Shown here one piece after another: positions 53,939-63,784 of a stretch of 64,000 nt of DNA. Location of the stretch: positions 2,309,001 through 2,373,000 of the forward strand of contig NZ_CP025117.1 in assembly GCF_002831645.1 (NCBI RefSeq). Direction: 5' to 3'. A program made the position numbers and the translations under genes. The stretch comes from Olleya sp. Bg11-27. Its GTDB lineage: Bacteria; Bacteroidota; Bacteroidia; Flavobacteriales; Flavobacteriaceae. The notes beneath the pieces were generated by a model. It made no database searches. It was not told the DNA's origin and saw only the letters and a list, made by a program, of their open reading frames with translations. How positions within the stretch are numbered: the stretch's first letter is position 1; every line of letters starts with the position of its first letter.

Positions 53939-55855
53939 TTAATCGTTAAAATAGCGTACTTGTTTGATATACAATTCTCTATCATCACTGTCTAATTTAA
54001 ACTCGATATCTAAACCAAATGCTAGGTATTTCTGCTTAGATTTATAGACGTTATAGTAGTAATGTTTCTTTATTTTTTCTAACTGTTCAGACAGGTTGAT
54101 AAGCTCTGCTTCTGTCATTACTAAGTCACCATTATTAAGGTTAGAATGAGAAATGATCTCTACAATACGCTTATCGTTATATAATTTGGAGGACGATCCG
54201 GAGTAACAAATAACCTGATCGCAAGTCACGCCGTCTTCAGGTTGGACGACGCTGGCTTCACCAAGTTGCACGTTTATTACGTTTCCTAAATAGTTTTTTC
54301 GATATAAGTTTTTAGTAATGGCTACACCATTAGCTTTTTCGTTAGGGAAGGAGCGATGGACTAAAATCCCCATGGCAATACTATTTTGGTCAATATTAAA
54401 GTAATCACGTTCTAAAAAAGCACGTTCGTACCATAAGCTTGACCACACTTTTTTGATCGCCTTTTCAATAGATTTTTTTTCGCTTCCTACAATTCCTGTT
54501 TTAGAGTCGTATAAACCTGCGCCAGAAAACCCAACAATGTCTTCAGCATTAGTCGAGCTTCTAAAACGCATACGTGTGTAGTCTCCTAAGCTTTTAATTT
54601 TTGCTTCTACTTTGGCTATTAAATCAGGGCTAAGAGGCGCTTTTTTTATTTTTTTCTGAATGGCTTTTAGTTGTTTGGTTAAGGCTTTGGTATCTTGATT
54701 GATTTTAAAATCGTAAATCATTTGTTTGATTAGTATATCAGCACCAGAAGTTTTTATATGTGTGTCGTAAAAATGAAACGGAATAGCAAAGGCAGATTCC
54801 GGAATTTTAAATTGTTCTTTTTTAGCTAAGTCATACAATACGCCAAAGTTGGCGGCTTTTCCACCAACAGTATTTATGGAATTTTGGTTTAAATCGTCGA
54901 CATCAATTAAGTGTTTGACACTAGTATTTGTCTCTAAAAACAACGTTTCTTTTTTCTTCTTTTTTGTTTTTCTTTCAAACTGCTCTTTAGAGATTGGTTT
55001 GATATAAAAGGTGTCCAAAGTAACTTCGAAAGAGACATATTGATTGTCAAAACTTTTTAAAATATCAGATTGCATGGCTTTGGTATATGCTGCTATAGGA
55101 ATTTGTCTGTTTTTTCCTAAAACTGAAATATGGCTTAAAGGGGTTTGCAGAATAGTGGTGATTACACCAGCAGTAATCGGGAGTTCTAATATTGGTTGGT
55201 TGATCACTATAATATCATGCTTGGTAATGTTGTTTTGTTTTAAAGAATCAACAGCAACAAATTTTAAGCAGCCATAACTTTTTTGAGCACTAACTGCTTG
55301 ATAGGTTTGGTCGCCATACAAATCTGAAGCTGATATTGCTGGGATACCTAAAACGGATCTTAATTTTTCTAATCTAGACGTGTTTAAAAAGAAATTAAAA
55401 TTTTCGAAATATGTAGCTTCTTTAATAGCGTCGTAAAACGTTTTAATGTCTCCAATTAACATATCATCAATAGGAGAAAGCTCTAGGTTATAAGTGTCAT
55501 TGGCCAAATAATGGTTGATGTTTCCTAGTAAAAAACGCTTGTCTGTATGCTGTGCTTTATAATTAGAATTGTTGAACTCCTTAAGGGTTTGCGGTATTTC
55601 TAAATAACCTTTGCAAAAACGGTAATGGTATTTGTAGGTTTTGCTATTAATAAAATAGAGTTGTTTCTCTTTGATATCAAAAACAACTTTTAACGCATCA
55701 ATGTTACCATATTTGTTTGTATTTGGTGTTGTTTTTAAAGCATTGAAATCAGAAGGAGACGTCAAAACACGTTTAAACTTTGTCTGAGACGCTACAAGTG
55801 TTGAGGTTATTATAAAAAGAACGACTAGATGTTTTTTAATATAAGATGTAATCAA
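53939..55855 (-). CDS. Secreted PEP/pyruvate-binding domain protein
   Basis: A protein of about 638 residues with a PEP synthase/PPDK N-terminal-type domain in its C-terminal half (TVGGKAANFGVLYDL; MRFRSSTNAEDIVGFSGAGL; NGVAITKNLY; ending LYIKQVRYFND). A signal peptide (ITSYIKKHLVVLFIITS) is read from a TTG start at 55855. The longer frame from 55942 would cross the clpB terminator, so I reject it. A PEP-utilising-type central loop (NQPILELPITAGVITTILQT) is also seen. Export of such a domain is odd; role unknown. Confidence 0.72.
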   Translation of the reverse strand: MITSYIKKHLVVLFIITSTLVASQTKFKRVLTSPSDFNALKTTPNTNKYGNIDALKVVFDIKEKQLYFINSKTYKYHYRFCKGYLEIPQTLKEFNNSNYKAQHTDKRFLLGNINHYLANDTYNLELSPIDDMLIGDIKTFYDAIKEATYFENFNFFLNTSRLEKLRSVLGIPAISASDLYGDQTYQAVSAQKSYGCLKFVAVDSLKQNNITKHDIIVINQPILELPITAGVITTILQTPLSHISVLGKNRQIPIAAYTKAMQSDILKSFDNQYVSFEVTLDTFYIKPISKEQFERKTKKKKKETLFLETNTSVKHLIDVDDLNQNSINTVGGKAANFGVLYDLAKKEQFKIPESAFAIPFHFYDTHIKTSGADILIKQMIYDFKINQDTKALTKQLKAIQKKIKKAPLSPDLIAKVEAKIKSLGDYTRMRFRSSTNAEDIVGFSGAGLYDSKTGIVGSEKKSIEKAIKKVWSSLWYERAFLERDYFNIDQNSIAMGILVHRSFPNEKANGVAITKNLYRKNYLGNVINVQLGEASVVQPEDGVTCDQVICYSGSSSKLYNDKRIVEIISHSNLNNGDLVMTEAELINLSEQLEKIKKHYYYNVYKSKQKYLAFGLDIEFKLDSDDRELYIKQVRYFND

Positions 55856-55896
55856 GTTAAGGTTGGTTTTTGTTAGAGAATTACAATATAAAACAA

Positions 55897-55936
55897 AAAA
55901 AAGCAACACGCCACTTTTGTAAAGTATTGTGTTGCT
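55897..55936 (-). terminator. Terminator after clpB
   Basis: On the minus strand AAAAGCAACACaa pairs with the complementary GTGTTGCTTTT across a loop of about 16 bases and ends in a T run. It lies 70 bases past the clpB stop and just before the start chosen for the PEP-binding gene. Confidence 0.82.
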
Positions 55937-56005
55937 TTTCAACTAACCAACCATAAATAAAACGTACTGTTTTGTGGTTTATTTTATGTTAACAGAACTT
56001 TGTGA

Positions 56006-58615
56006 TTACACGTTTTCTGTTACTAAGGCCTCTTGATTTCTAAAGACTAACTCGCCATCAAAAGCATCTAATAAAATAATACTATCTGTTGTAACCTTAC
56101 CAGATAATATCTCGCGGCTTAATTGATTTAAAACCTCTTTCTGAATCACTCGTTTTACAGGTCTAGCACCATATTCTGGATCATATCCTTTCTCTGCTAA
56201 GTAAGCAATAGCTTCTGGTGTTGCGTCAAACGTAATACCTTGTTTACCTATCATTTTAGATAGCCCTTTTAATTGTAATCCCACAATTTGCGTGATGCTG
56301 TCTTTGGTTAATGGTGTAAACATGATAATATCATCAATACGATTTATAAACTCAGGTCTAACCGTTTGTTTTAATAATGCTAATACATCTACTTTTGCAC
56401 CTTCCATCGCGGTATCCACATCTTTTACAGCATCAAAACGTTCTTGTATTATTTGACTTCCCATATTGGATGTCATGATAATAATGGTGTTTTTAAAATC
56501 GGCAGTACGACCTTTGTTATCTGTTAAATGCCCTTCGTCTAAGACTTGTAATAATATATTAAACGTATCAGGATGTGCTTTTTCAATTTCGTCTAAAAGG
56601 ACTACAGAATAAGGTTTGCGTCTAACCGCTTCGGTTAATTGTCCACCTTCGTCATAACCAACATATCCTGGAGGTGCACCAACTAATCTGCTTACAGCAT
56701 GACGCTCTTGGTACTCACTCATATCAATTCTAGTCATTGCGCTTTCGTCATCAAACAGATATTCGGCTAATGCTTTTGCTAATTCCGTTTTACCAACACC
56801 AGTTGTTCCTAAAAACAGGAAGGTTCCGATTGGCTTTGATGGATTTTGCAAACCTGCACGACTACGTCTTACAGCGTCACTCACCGCAACAATAGCTTCT
56901 TCTTGACCAACGACGCGTTTGTGCAGTTCGTTTTCAAGATTTAATAGTTTTTCACGATCGCCTTGTAGCATTTTAGTTACTGGGATTCCTGTCCATTTAG
57001 CAACGACTTCTGCAATGTCCTCATAAGTGACTTCTTCTTTTATTAATGAATTCTCAGATTGGTTATCAGCTAAATCTTTCTGTAATTTTTCTAATTCTTC
57101 TTGAGCTTCTTTAATCTTACCGTAACGTAACTCCGCAACCTTACCATAATCTCCATCGCGCTCTGCTTTTTCAGCTTCAAGTTTAAAGTTTTCGATATCT
57201 TGCTTTCTGTTTTGTATGTTGTCTACAACTTCTTTTTCGCTAATCCATTTAGCATTGATTTCGTTACGTTCTTCTTTTAAGTTCGCTAAGTCTGATCGTA
57301 ATGTTTTTAATTTACTTTCATCTTTCTCTCTCTTAATAGCTTCAATTTCAATCTCTAATTGCATCACTTTTCTATCCAGAACATCTAATTCTTCTGGTTT
57401 AGAGTTGATTTCCATACGCATTTTAGCAGCAGCTTCATCCATTAAGTCAATGGCTTTATCTGGAAGAAATCTGTTAGTAATGTAACGTTGAGACAACTCT
57501 ACAGCACCAATAATAGCATCATCTTTTATACGTACTTTATGGTGTGCTTCGTATTTTTCTTTTATTCCTCTTAAAATAGAAATGGCACTTTCGGTATCAG
57601 GCTCATTAACCATTACTTTCTGGAAACGACGCTCTAAGGCTTTGTCTTTCTCAAAGTACTTTTGATACTCGTCTAAAGTGGTTGCTCCAATAGCTCGCAA
57701 TTCTCCACGAGCTAAAGCGGGTTTTAAAATATTTGCGGCATCCATTGCACCTTGTCCACCACCAGCGCCAACTAATGTGTGAATTTCGTCAATAAATAGT
57801 ACGATATCGCCATCACTTTCTGTTACTTCTTTAATAACTGCTTTTAGGCGTTCTTCAAATTCTCCTTTAAATTTAGCACCTGCAATTAATGCGCCCATGT
57901 CTAATGCGAAAATTTGCTTGTCGACTAGGTTTTCAGGGACGTCACCATCTACGATTCTATGTGCTAATCCTTCAGCAATAGCAGTTTTACCAGTTCCTGG
58001 CTCACCAACTAAGATGGGGTTGTTTTTTGTACGACGTGATAAAATTTGAAGGATTCTTCTAATTTCCTCATCACGACCAATAACAGGATCTAATTTTCCG
58101 TCTCTGGCTAATTTGTTTAAATTTTTAGCGTATTTATTTAGGGAGTTGTAGGTTTCCTCTTGACTTTGTGAGGTAACACGGTCTCCTTTTCTTAATTCGT
58201 CTATCGCTGCTTTTAAACCTTTTTCTGTCACACTTTGGTCTTTAAGCATTTGTGCTATTTTACTGTTTGATTTAAAAACAGCTAAAATAAAATGCTCAAT
58301 AGAGACGTAGTCGTCATTCATTGCTTTTGCAATAATTGATGCTTCGTTTAGGGTTTTGCTAGCTTCACGAGACAGCATTAAATCTGCTCCTGTAACTTTA
58401 GGAAAACTTTCTAATTGCTTATCTAATGCTAATTCTAAAACATTAAGATTGACATTCAATTTTTTTAGGATGAATGGTAATACGTTTTCATCAACCTCAA
58501 AAATGGCTTTAAAAAAGTGTTCATTTTCTATTTGTTGATGACCATAACTTTGCGCAATCTGCTGAGCGCGTTGTATGGCTTCTTTCGATTTGATTGTATA
58601 ATTATCTGGGTTCAT
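56006..58615 (-). CDS. clpB: Chaperone ATPase ClpB
   Basis: Hexameric AAA+ disaggregase that works with DnaK to rescue heat-damaged proteins. The 869-residue protein has two ClpN repeats at residues 1-150, Walker A GEPGTGKT at 204-211, the coiled-coil middle domain at about 410-530, the second Walker A GTTGVGKT at 603-610, and Walker [12 protein letters not shown]. The MD coiled coil identifies ClpB over ClpA or ClpC. Monocistronic with its own terminator. Confidence 0.97.
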   Translation of the reverse strand: MNPDNYTIKSKEAIQRAQQIAQSYGHQQIENEHFFKAIFEVDENVLPFILKKLNVNLNVLELALDKQLESFPKVTGADLMLSREASKTLNEASIIAKAMNDDYVSIEHFILAVFKSNSKIAQMLKDQSVTEKGLKAAIDELRKGDRVTSQSQEETYNSLNKYAKNLNKLARDGKLDPVIGRDEEIRRILQILSRRTKNNPILVGEPGTGKTAIAEGLAHRIVDGDVPENLVDKQIFALDMGALIAGAKFKGEFEERLKAVIKEVTESDGDIVLFIDEIHTLVGAGGGQGAMDAANILKPALARGELRAIGATTLDEYQKYFEKDKALERRFQKVMVNEPDTESAISILRGIKEKYEAHHKVRIKDDAIIGAVELSQRYITNRFLPDKAIDLMDEAAAKMRMEINSKPEELDVLDRKVMQLEIEIEAIKREKDESKLKTLRSDLANLKEERNEINAKWISEKEVVDNIQNRKQDIENFKLEAEKAERDGDYGKVAELRYGKIKEAQEELEKLQKDLADNQSENSLIKEEVTYEDIAEVVAKWTGIPVTKMLQGDREKLLNLENELHKRVVGQEEAIVAVSDAVRRSRAGLQNPSKPIGTFLFLGTTGVGKTELAKALAEYLFDDESAMTRIDMSEYQERHAVSRLVGAPPGYVGYDEGGQLTEAVRRKPYSVVLLDEIEKAHPDTFNILLQVLDEGHLTDNKGRTADFKNTIIIMTSNMGSQIIQERFDAVKDVDTAMEGAKVDVLALLKQTVRPEFINRIDDIIMFTPLTKDSITQIVGLQLKGLSKMIGKQGITFDATPEAIAYLAEKGYDPEYGARPVKRVIQKEVLNQLSREILSGKVTTDSIILLDAFDGELVFRNQEALVTENV

Positions 58616-58884
58616 ATAGTGTGTTTATTTGTAGTTCCGCATAAGCGAAAACTTATGTTTATAATTGTTTTGTGTTAGTTGTATTTCAATTATCTTACCA
58701 ATTCTAATTGCAAGACAAAATGTCGTTAAAGTGTTGTTTTTAGCTGACTTTTAGTCAGTTTGTCTTTGTTTCTAATTTCTATGTAAGTTAATTAAAACGT
58801 TTCGACATATTCAATGATAAATATCATAAAAGTGATATTTTTGTTTAACTTATCGGCAATGAAAATTGCTAAAATGAAATTACT
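58616..58884. other. Divergent intergenic region between clpB and ytxJ
   Basis: 269 bases without a gene. A plus-strand -7 box, TATTTTTG at 58836-58843, lies 41 bases before the ytxJ start. No clear minus-strand box for clpB was found. Confidence 0.5.
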
Positions 58885-59265
58885 ATGTTTGGAAAATTAT
58901 TTGGTGGTTCTAAAGAGCCAAAAGAAAAGAAAATACTGCCTTGGAAAAATTTAACTACGGTTAGTCAGTTGGATGACATTGCTAAATTGTCTAAAGAGAA
59001 AACACAGGTGATATTTAAGCATTCTACAAGATGTGGTATTAGTAGTATGGTTATGAATCAGTTTGTCGCTGCTTTTGATTTGGATATAAATTTAGATTTA
59101 TATTATTTAGATTTATTAAATTACAGAGAGGTGTCTAATGAGGCTGGCTATAAATTTCAGGTGATGCACCAATCGCCACAGTTATTGGTGATAAAAAATG
59201 GAGTAGCGGTTGCGCATGCTAGTCATGGCGCTATAAATGAAATTGACTTATTTAAATTTGTTTAA
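58885..59265 (+). CDS. ytxJ: Bacillithiol system protein YtxJ
   Basis: A 126-residue thioredoxin-fold protein of the YtxJ family, linked to bacillithiol redox chemistry. The active-site cysteine is C50 in FKHSTRCGISS, followed by LYYLDLLNYREVSNEAG and the cis-proline-type HQSPQLLVIKNG. It has only one cysteine in the motif, as expected of a monothiol bacilliredoxin-like protein. Followed directly by a lipoprotein gene. Confidence 0.88.
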   Translation: MFGKLFGGSKEPKEKKILPWKNLTTVSQLDDIAKLSKEKTQVIFKHSTRCGISSMVMNQFVAAFDLDINLDLYYLDLLNYREVSNEAGYKFQVMHQSPQLLVIKNGVAVAHASHGAINEIDLFKFV

Positions 59266-59268
59266 ATT

Positions 59269-59778
59269 ATGAAATATGTAGTACTATTTATTATTGTATT
59301 AACGTCTTTTAGTTGCGAAACTAAAGATGAAAACGCTTACGTACCCTCTAATAATTGGAAAGCTATGCAATGGAATAAACCGTTAACGGACTCGTTATTA
59401 GTGTCGGGATCAACTTATTTATCAGTTTATTCTCAAATTTATAGTGTTACGGAACATAAAACACATAATTTAACAGCTACAGTAAGTTTAAGAAATATTA
59501 ATAAAAAGGATACTATTTTTATAAAGGAAGCTGATTTTTATAATACTAATGGCGATTTAATTAAAGCCTATTTTACAGAGACAATTTATGTTAAGCCTAT
59601 GCAGACTATAGAGATTGTCATAAATGAAAGAGATATTGAAGGCGGAACAGGTGCTAATTTTGTATTTGATTGGATTGCCGCTAAAGATGTTAAACCCCCT
59701 TATTTTGAAGCCGTACAGATATCGACCTCTGGTCAACAAGGCTTATCTTTTACGACTACAGGTGTTGAAATAGAGTAA
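59269..59778 (+). CDS. DUF3124 lipoprotein
   Basis: A 169-residue lipoprotein (signal MKYVVLFIIVLTSFSC, cysteine 16). The mature domain fits DUF3124: LLVSGSTYLSVYSQIYS, VSLRNINKKDTIFI and GANFVFDWIA. Function unknown. It lies 3 bases after ytxJ and overlaps marC by 1 base. Confidence 0.8.
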   Translation: MKYVVLFIIVLTSFSCETKDENAYVPSNNWKAMQWNKPLTDSLLVSGSTYLSVYSQIYSVTEHKTHNLTATVSLRNINKKDTIFIKEADFYNTNGDLIKAYFTETIYVKPMQTIEIVINERDIEGGTGANFVFDWIAAKDVKPPYFEAVQISTSGQQGLSFTTTGVEIE

Positions 59779-60389
59779 TGTTTATGAAAGAAATTTTAAC
59801 CACTTTTTTGTTTTTAGTTGCAGTTATTGATCCATTAGGATCTATACCCGTGTATCTGGAAGCGACCAAAAATTTTGATAAAAAATATAAAAAACGTATT
59901 GCTATCAGAGCGAGTTTTGTTGCTTTTTTAGTGTTATTATTTTTTATAGTTATTGGACAATTAATTTTAGAAGGAATGAATGTTACGTTAGATGCGTTTC
60001 AGATTTCTGGAGGAGTGATATTGTTTTTGTTTGCATTAACCATGATTTTTGGAGAAGGTAAACCAGAAACAGAAAAACATGGTATTAAAGACTATAAACA
60101 TGTGACTATTTTTCCTGTGGCTATCCCGTCTATAGCTTCTCCAGGAGCTATTATGGCAGTCGTCTTACTCACGGATAATCATATTTACAACATTCAGCAA
60201 CAGTTATTAACCACAGTTTTGGTTCTTGTTGTTATTGGATTAACAAGTTTGTTATTATTAGCCGCTAATAAGGTGCAAGAACGCATTGGAGAATATGGTA
60301 TTACCGTAATTAGTAAAATTATGGGTTTAATATTGGCTTCTTACGCTGTACAAAGTATCTTAAGTGGTTTGAAAGACTTTTTTGCATAG
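59778..60389 (+). CDS. MarC family membrane protein
   Basis: A 203-residue protein with six membrane segments. Family features are FLVAVIDPLGSIPVYL near the N-terminus, the second half FPVAIPSIASPGAIMAVVLL, and GLILASYAVQSILSG near the end. MarC proteins are of uncertain function and were once wrongly linked to antibiotic resistance. The start overlaps the DUF3124 gene. Confidence 0.92.
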   Translation: MFMKEILTTFLFLVAVIDPLGSIPVYLEATKNFDKKYKKRIAIRASFVAFLVLLFFIVIGQLILEGMNVTLDAFQISGGVILFLFALTMIFGEGKPETEKHGIKDYKHVTIFPVAIPSIASPGAIMAVVLLTDNHIYNIQQQLLTTVLVLVVIGLTSLLLLAANKVQERIGEYGITVISKIMGLILASYAVQSILSGLKDFFA

Positions 60390-60419
60390 TCTAAAACAAT
60401 AATTAAAACAGATAACGTT

Positions 60420-61232
60420 ATGAAGTTGATGCTTGGATGTTTTATTTATTTTATGGTGTTTGTTAGTTATGGACAAACCAAACATGAGAAAATAGTTGAT
60501 ATCATTAAAAAGTTAAAGCTGGTAGACGATCAAGAAGCTGATTTTGAATCTAAGTTTGAGGTATTAAAACGTAAGGCTTCAAGTGATGATACTATTAGAG
60601 TTGCACAATTAGAAGATAAAATATCTGAGGACGTTATTACTGAAAAATTAATAGTAGCGCTTGATCATTTTTTAGAGGACGATAATGTTGATATTTTATA
60701 CCGATGCAATCAGCTCAAAGACTGTGATAAGGATGTTGATTTAGAAGGGTTGCAGGAAGCAATTATTGTTGAATTTAGTACTATTAATGCAGCAATTGAC
60801 AAAATAACAAATAGTTTTAATGCTTACTCAAATAGTTATAGCTCATCAGACGTATTTGTTGTTATTCCGGTGGATAGAGAAGATGGCTTTTATGCAACAA
60901 TTGATTATACTTACAATACCAGGGATGAAGATGTTACATTGGAAGCAACACCATCAATTGTGCAAGCAGATATTTTAAAAGTGGAGAAGATTTATAGTAA
61001 TTATGGCAATAACACCCCAGAAATTAGTATTGCATTTACAAAGGAAGGGACGCGTAAATTTGAGGTGTTAACAGCAAATAATATAGGTAAACCTATTGCT
61101 ATTGTCATCGATAAACAAATAATATCCTTGCCTCGTGTTAATAGTAAGATTACGGGTGGCTATGTAAATATAAGTAACGGTTTTTCTGAAAAGGAAATTA
61201 AGGAAATGATTAGAAAATTAAGAGGAGATTAA
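60420..61232 (+). CDS. Secreted protein with a SecD-like P1 head domain
   Basis: A 270-residue protein with a signal peptide (ending VSYGQ). The C-terminal 90 residues closely follow the SecDF P1 head subdomain: VEKIYSNYGNNTPEISIAFT, then EGTRKFEVLTANNIGKPIAI and ISLPRVNSKITGGYVNISN. The N-terminal part is unrelated, and no membrane helices or PPXED channel parts are present, so it is not a SecD. A free-standing secreted P1 head is unusual; role unknown. Confidence 0.72.
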   Translation: MKLMLGCFIYFMVFVSYGQTKHEKIVDIIKKLKLVDDQEADFESKFEVLKRKASSDDTIRVAQLEDKISEDVITEKLIVALDHFLEDDNVDILYRCNQLKDCDKDVDLEGLQEAIIVEFSTINAAIDKITNSFNAYSNSYSSSDVFVVIPVDREDGFYATIDYTYNTRDEDVTLEATPSIVQADILKVEKIYSNYGNNTPEISIAFTKEGTRKFEVLTANNIGKPIAIVIDKQIISLPRVNSKITGGYVNISNGFSEKEIKEMIRKLRGD

Positions 61233-61263
61233 AAATAGGATGAAATTTATTTATAATGCATAA

Positions 61264-61301
61264 AACAAAAAAACGCCCAAATTGCTTTGGGAGTTTTTAA
61301 T
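61264..61301. terminator. Possible terminator between convergent genes
   Basis: AAACGCCCAAA and TTTGGGAGTTTTT form an imperfect stem between the plus-strand stop at 61232 and the minus-strand stop at 61322. The pairing has mismatches, so confidence is moderate. Confidence 0.5.
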
Positions 61302-61321
61302 GAGATGTAATTGTGTCACTG

Positions 61322-63700
61322 TTATAATTCAATAATCTTATAAATCAAATCACCATCAAGGCTAAATCCATTGATGATTAGTTTTACGTGTTCGCCCATT
61401 GGTTTTTTAATTTTAAGAATGTTAGTGGTGTTTGGATTTAAATTAAAATTAGGAATCCAATCTATTGTACTAAAAAGGTGTTCTGATTTTTTATTGGGAT
61501 AAAATAATTTAATGTCCGTAATTTTTTCATTTTGCTCTTCGAAGCCTGTAATTGTTTTGTAGGTTTTGGATACGTGTTTCGTACTGTAAATAGATTTTCC
61601 TTTTCTGCTTATTAAATTCAATACTCCATTCTCACTAGTAATACCACCGCCTAAACCACTTGGGTTAATGGAGATTAATTCAAAATTGGAAACGGGTTGA
61701 TTAGGGGCTATTAGACCAATGGTTTGGCTAACAGTAATTCCATCAAGATTTATCTTAATTAGGTTTGGGCCTCGATTCATTCCACTTCTCCGGATACTGT
61801 AAACAAAGTTGTTTCTTACTCTGACGCCAGAAACTTTTGTCCTTAAATATTGTTCTAGAGTTTGATGGTCTTTTTCAGGATCAATTAAATAGTCTCTTGA
61901 AAAACCTGCGTTTATGGCCAAAAAAGGATTTTCTTTTTTAATTTCCTTTATTTTTCTTTCTCTTTTATCTCGCACATTTTCTAAAATAACTTCATCCAAA
62001 TGTTCAATATTTTTTGCTATTGGAAAAAAAATGTCGGTATTACCGTTTTGATAAATTAGATTTTTTCTTTTTTTATTAGTTGTAATGCTTTTGTTTTTTA
62101 ATATTTTATTGGGGTGATAGTTAATGTTAAGACTGTATATATAAAACCGAGCTTCTTCTGATTTCCCTTTTTTATTCATCAATAGTAATGTGTACTCTGA
62201 AGGGTGAGTTAGATATAGTTTTTCAAATTTAAAAGTGTTATCTGTATTTAACTTTGTACTTGTAAATAACTCATTTGCACTAGCTACTATTGTCACTTGA
62301 TAGTTCTTTGTTTTTTTTACTGCTTTATTTAATTTACCAATTAACTTAAGTCCATATTCTTTTGTAAATGGTAATTTTTGTTTGGTTCTAGCGTGATAAA
62401 CAAAACTACTATTAGGTTGTGGTTTTTGAAAATATAGGTCGTGGTCTTCTGCTGTATTAAAATCTGACTCTTGATAAAGCAGGCTGTTGGTAATCTTGGA
62501 TTTATAATCAAAGACGTCGCTGTCTTCGTGCAGAACACTAATGCTAATGTTTGTCGCTTTGTTGATATTAACGAGGCTTAAATCTAATGTAATGGAGTCT
62601 TTGTCTTGTTTGATTATAGATGTTAAAATATCGCCTTTTTTTTCACCTTGGTTATAAAACGACCGCTCTGTTACTAATCTATTTTGACTATCAAATACAG
62701 ATATGGTATTGAGTCCTTGAAATAAATCTGTTTTAATAAAATTCAAATTATATGTTAAAATGTTTTCTGATAAATTAAACGGAGCTGTAGAATTCACAAC
62801 TCCTTTTTGATGAAGTACAGCATAAGTAAATTTATTGACCGTAGTCGCTAACGTTTTAGTATTGGTTCTTAATTTAAAATTAACGATATTATCTTGTTTA
62901 GAGTCTGTTTTACTTAGGATGAAGCCTGTAGGATTAGCTTGCGGGAGTTGTAATTGTTGTGTTATACCGTCGATATTAAAAACAGCAACGTAATTGGAGT
63001 TGTAGTTAAAAGTTGATTTTGCAGATGTGCTATTAATGTTCTCAATTTTAGCGACTTCCTGACCTGTATTAGTGTCTACTATTTTTCCTGTTATTTGTAC
63101 TTCATTACGACTTTTAACATTAAAGTAAATTGTATTCTCGACATTATTTAGAAGAGATCCACTTTCGGGAAAAAAGGTGATAATAGTTTCTTTTTGTTCT
63201 ACATCTTCGTTCTCAATATCGTCCATTTCTTCAGAATCTAAAAAAGATAGTATTCTATTGGGATCTTTTAGGTTGTGAATTTCAATGGTGAAATTAGAGC
63301 CTTCCTTGAAGTTTTTGTTCCATTGCGTGTCTAGTTGAATGGTGTATTCTCCAGACTTAAGATCTTTAGGTAGAGCTATAGATCCTGAGGAGACTCCATT
63401 TTTTGTGTAAAACAACTTGCTAAGAACTAGTTTGTTATTGAAATCGTATAAATTAACATGAAGGTTTTTTGTGTCTAAGTTTGGTTTGTTATTTGCTTCG
63501 GTGACCACATAGGCCTTAAAAAAAACTTGTTCTTCAGTAAAGTATAAGCTTTTATTGGTGTGTAAATAAAAATTTTCAATATTGTAATTATGAAAATAAG
63601 GATTGTTTTCAATAGTTGCTAATGGGCTTTTTTTTGCAGTGTTTTGACCGTATAAAGCGTTGGAAATAATAAAAAAAATAACTCCTAGGTGATATCTCAT
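61322..63700 (-). CDS. Outer-membrane-associated protein with MG2-like and TonB plug domains
   Basis: A 792-residue protein with a signal peptide ending YGQ. The N-terminal part (about 40-130) has an alpha-2-macroglobulin MG2-like pattern, including FYLHTNKSLYFTEEQVFFKA. A TonB-receptor plug-like domain lies at about 610-710 (INLDGITVSQ, ISINPSGLGGGITSENGVLN). It ends after a further beta domain with no beta-barrel, so it is not a full TonB receptor. Proteins of this type are common in Bacteroidota near SusCD-like loci. A truncated paralogue lies directly upstream. Confidence 0.8.
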   Translation of the reverse strand: MRYHLGVIFFIISNALYGQNTAKKSPLATIENNPYFHNYNIENFYLHTNKSLYFTEEQVFFKAYVVTEANNKPNLDTKNLHVNLYDFNNKLVLSKLFYTKNGVSSGSIALPKDLKSGEYTIQLDTQWNKNFKEGSNFTIEIHNLKDPNRILSFLDSEEMDDIENEDVEQKETIITFFPESGSLLNNVENTIYFNVKSRNEVQITGKIVDTNTGQEVAKIENINSTSAKSTFNYNSNYVAVFNIDGITQQLQLPQANPTGFILSKTDSKQDNIVNFKLRTNTKTLATTVNKFTYAVLHQKGVVNSTAPFNLSENILTYNLNFIKTDLFQGLNTISVFDSQNRLVTERSFYNQGEKKGDILTSIIKQDKDSITLDLSLVNINKATNISISVLHEDSDVFDYKSKITNSLLYQESDFNTAEDHDLYFQKPQPNSSFVYHARTKQKLPFTKEYGLKLIGKLNKAVKKTKNYQVTIVASANELFTSTKLNTDNTFKFEKLYLTHPSEYTLLLMNKKGKSEEARFYIYSLNINYHPNKILKNKSITTNKKRKNLIYQNGNTDIFFPIAKNIEHLDEVILENVRDKRERKIKEIKKENPFLAINAGFSRDYLIDPEKDHQTLEQYLRTKVSGVRVRNNFVYSIRRSGMNRGPNLIKINLDGITVSQTIGLIAPNQPVSNFELISINPSGLGGGITSENGVLNLISRKGKSIYSTKHVSKTYKTITGFEEQNEKITDIKLFYPNKKSEHLFSTIDWIPNFNLNPNTTNILKIKKPMGEHVKLIINGFSLDGDLIYKIIEL

Positions 63701-63784
63701 GTTTGGTTTGGCTTTGATAGGAAGTATTCTATCAAAGCCTATGCCAAAGAATAGTAAAAAGTTATTTTTTAAAGGTGATTTTGT

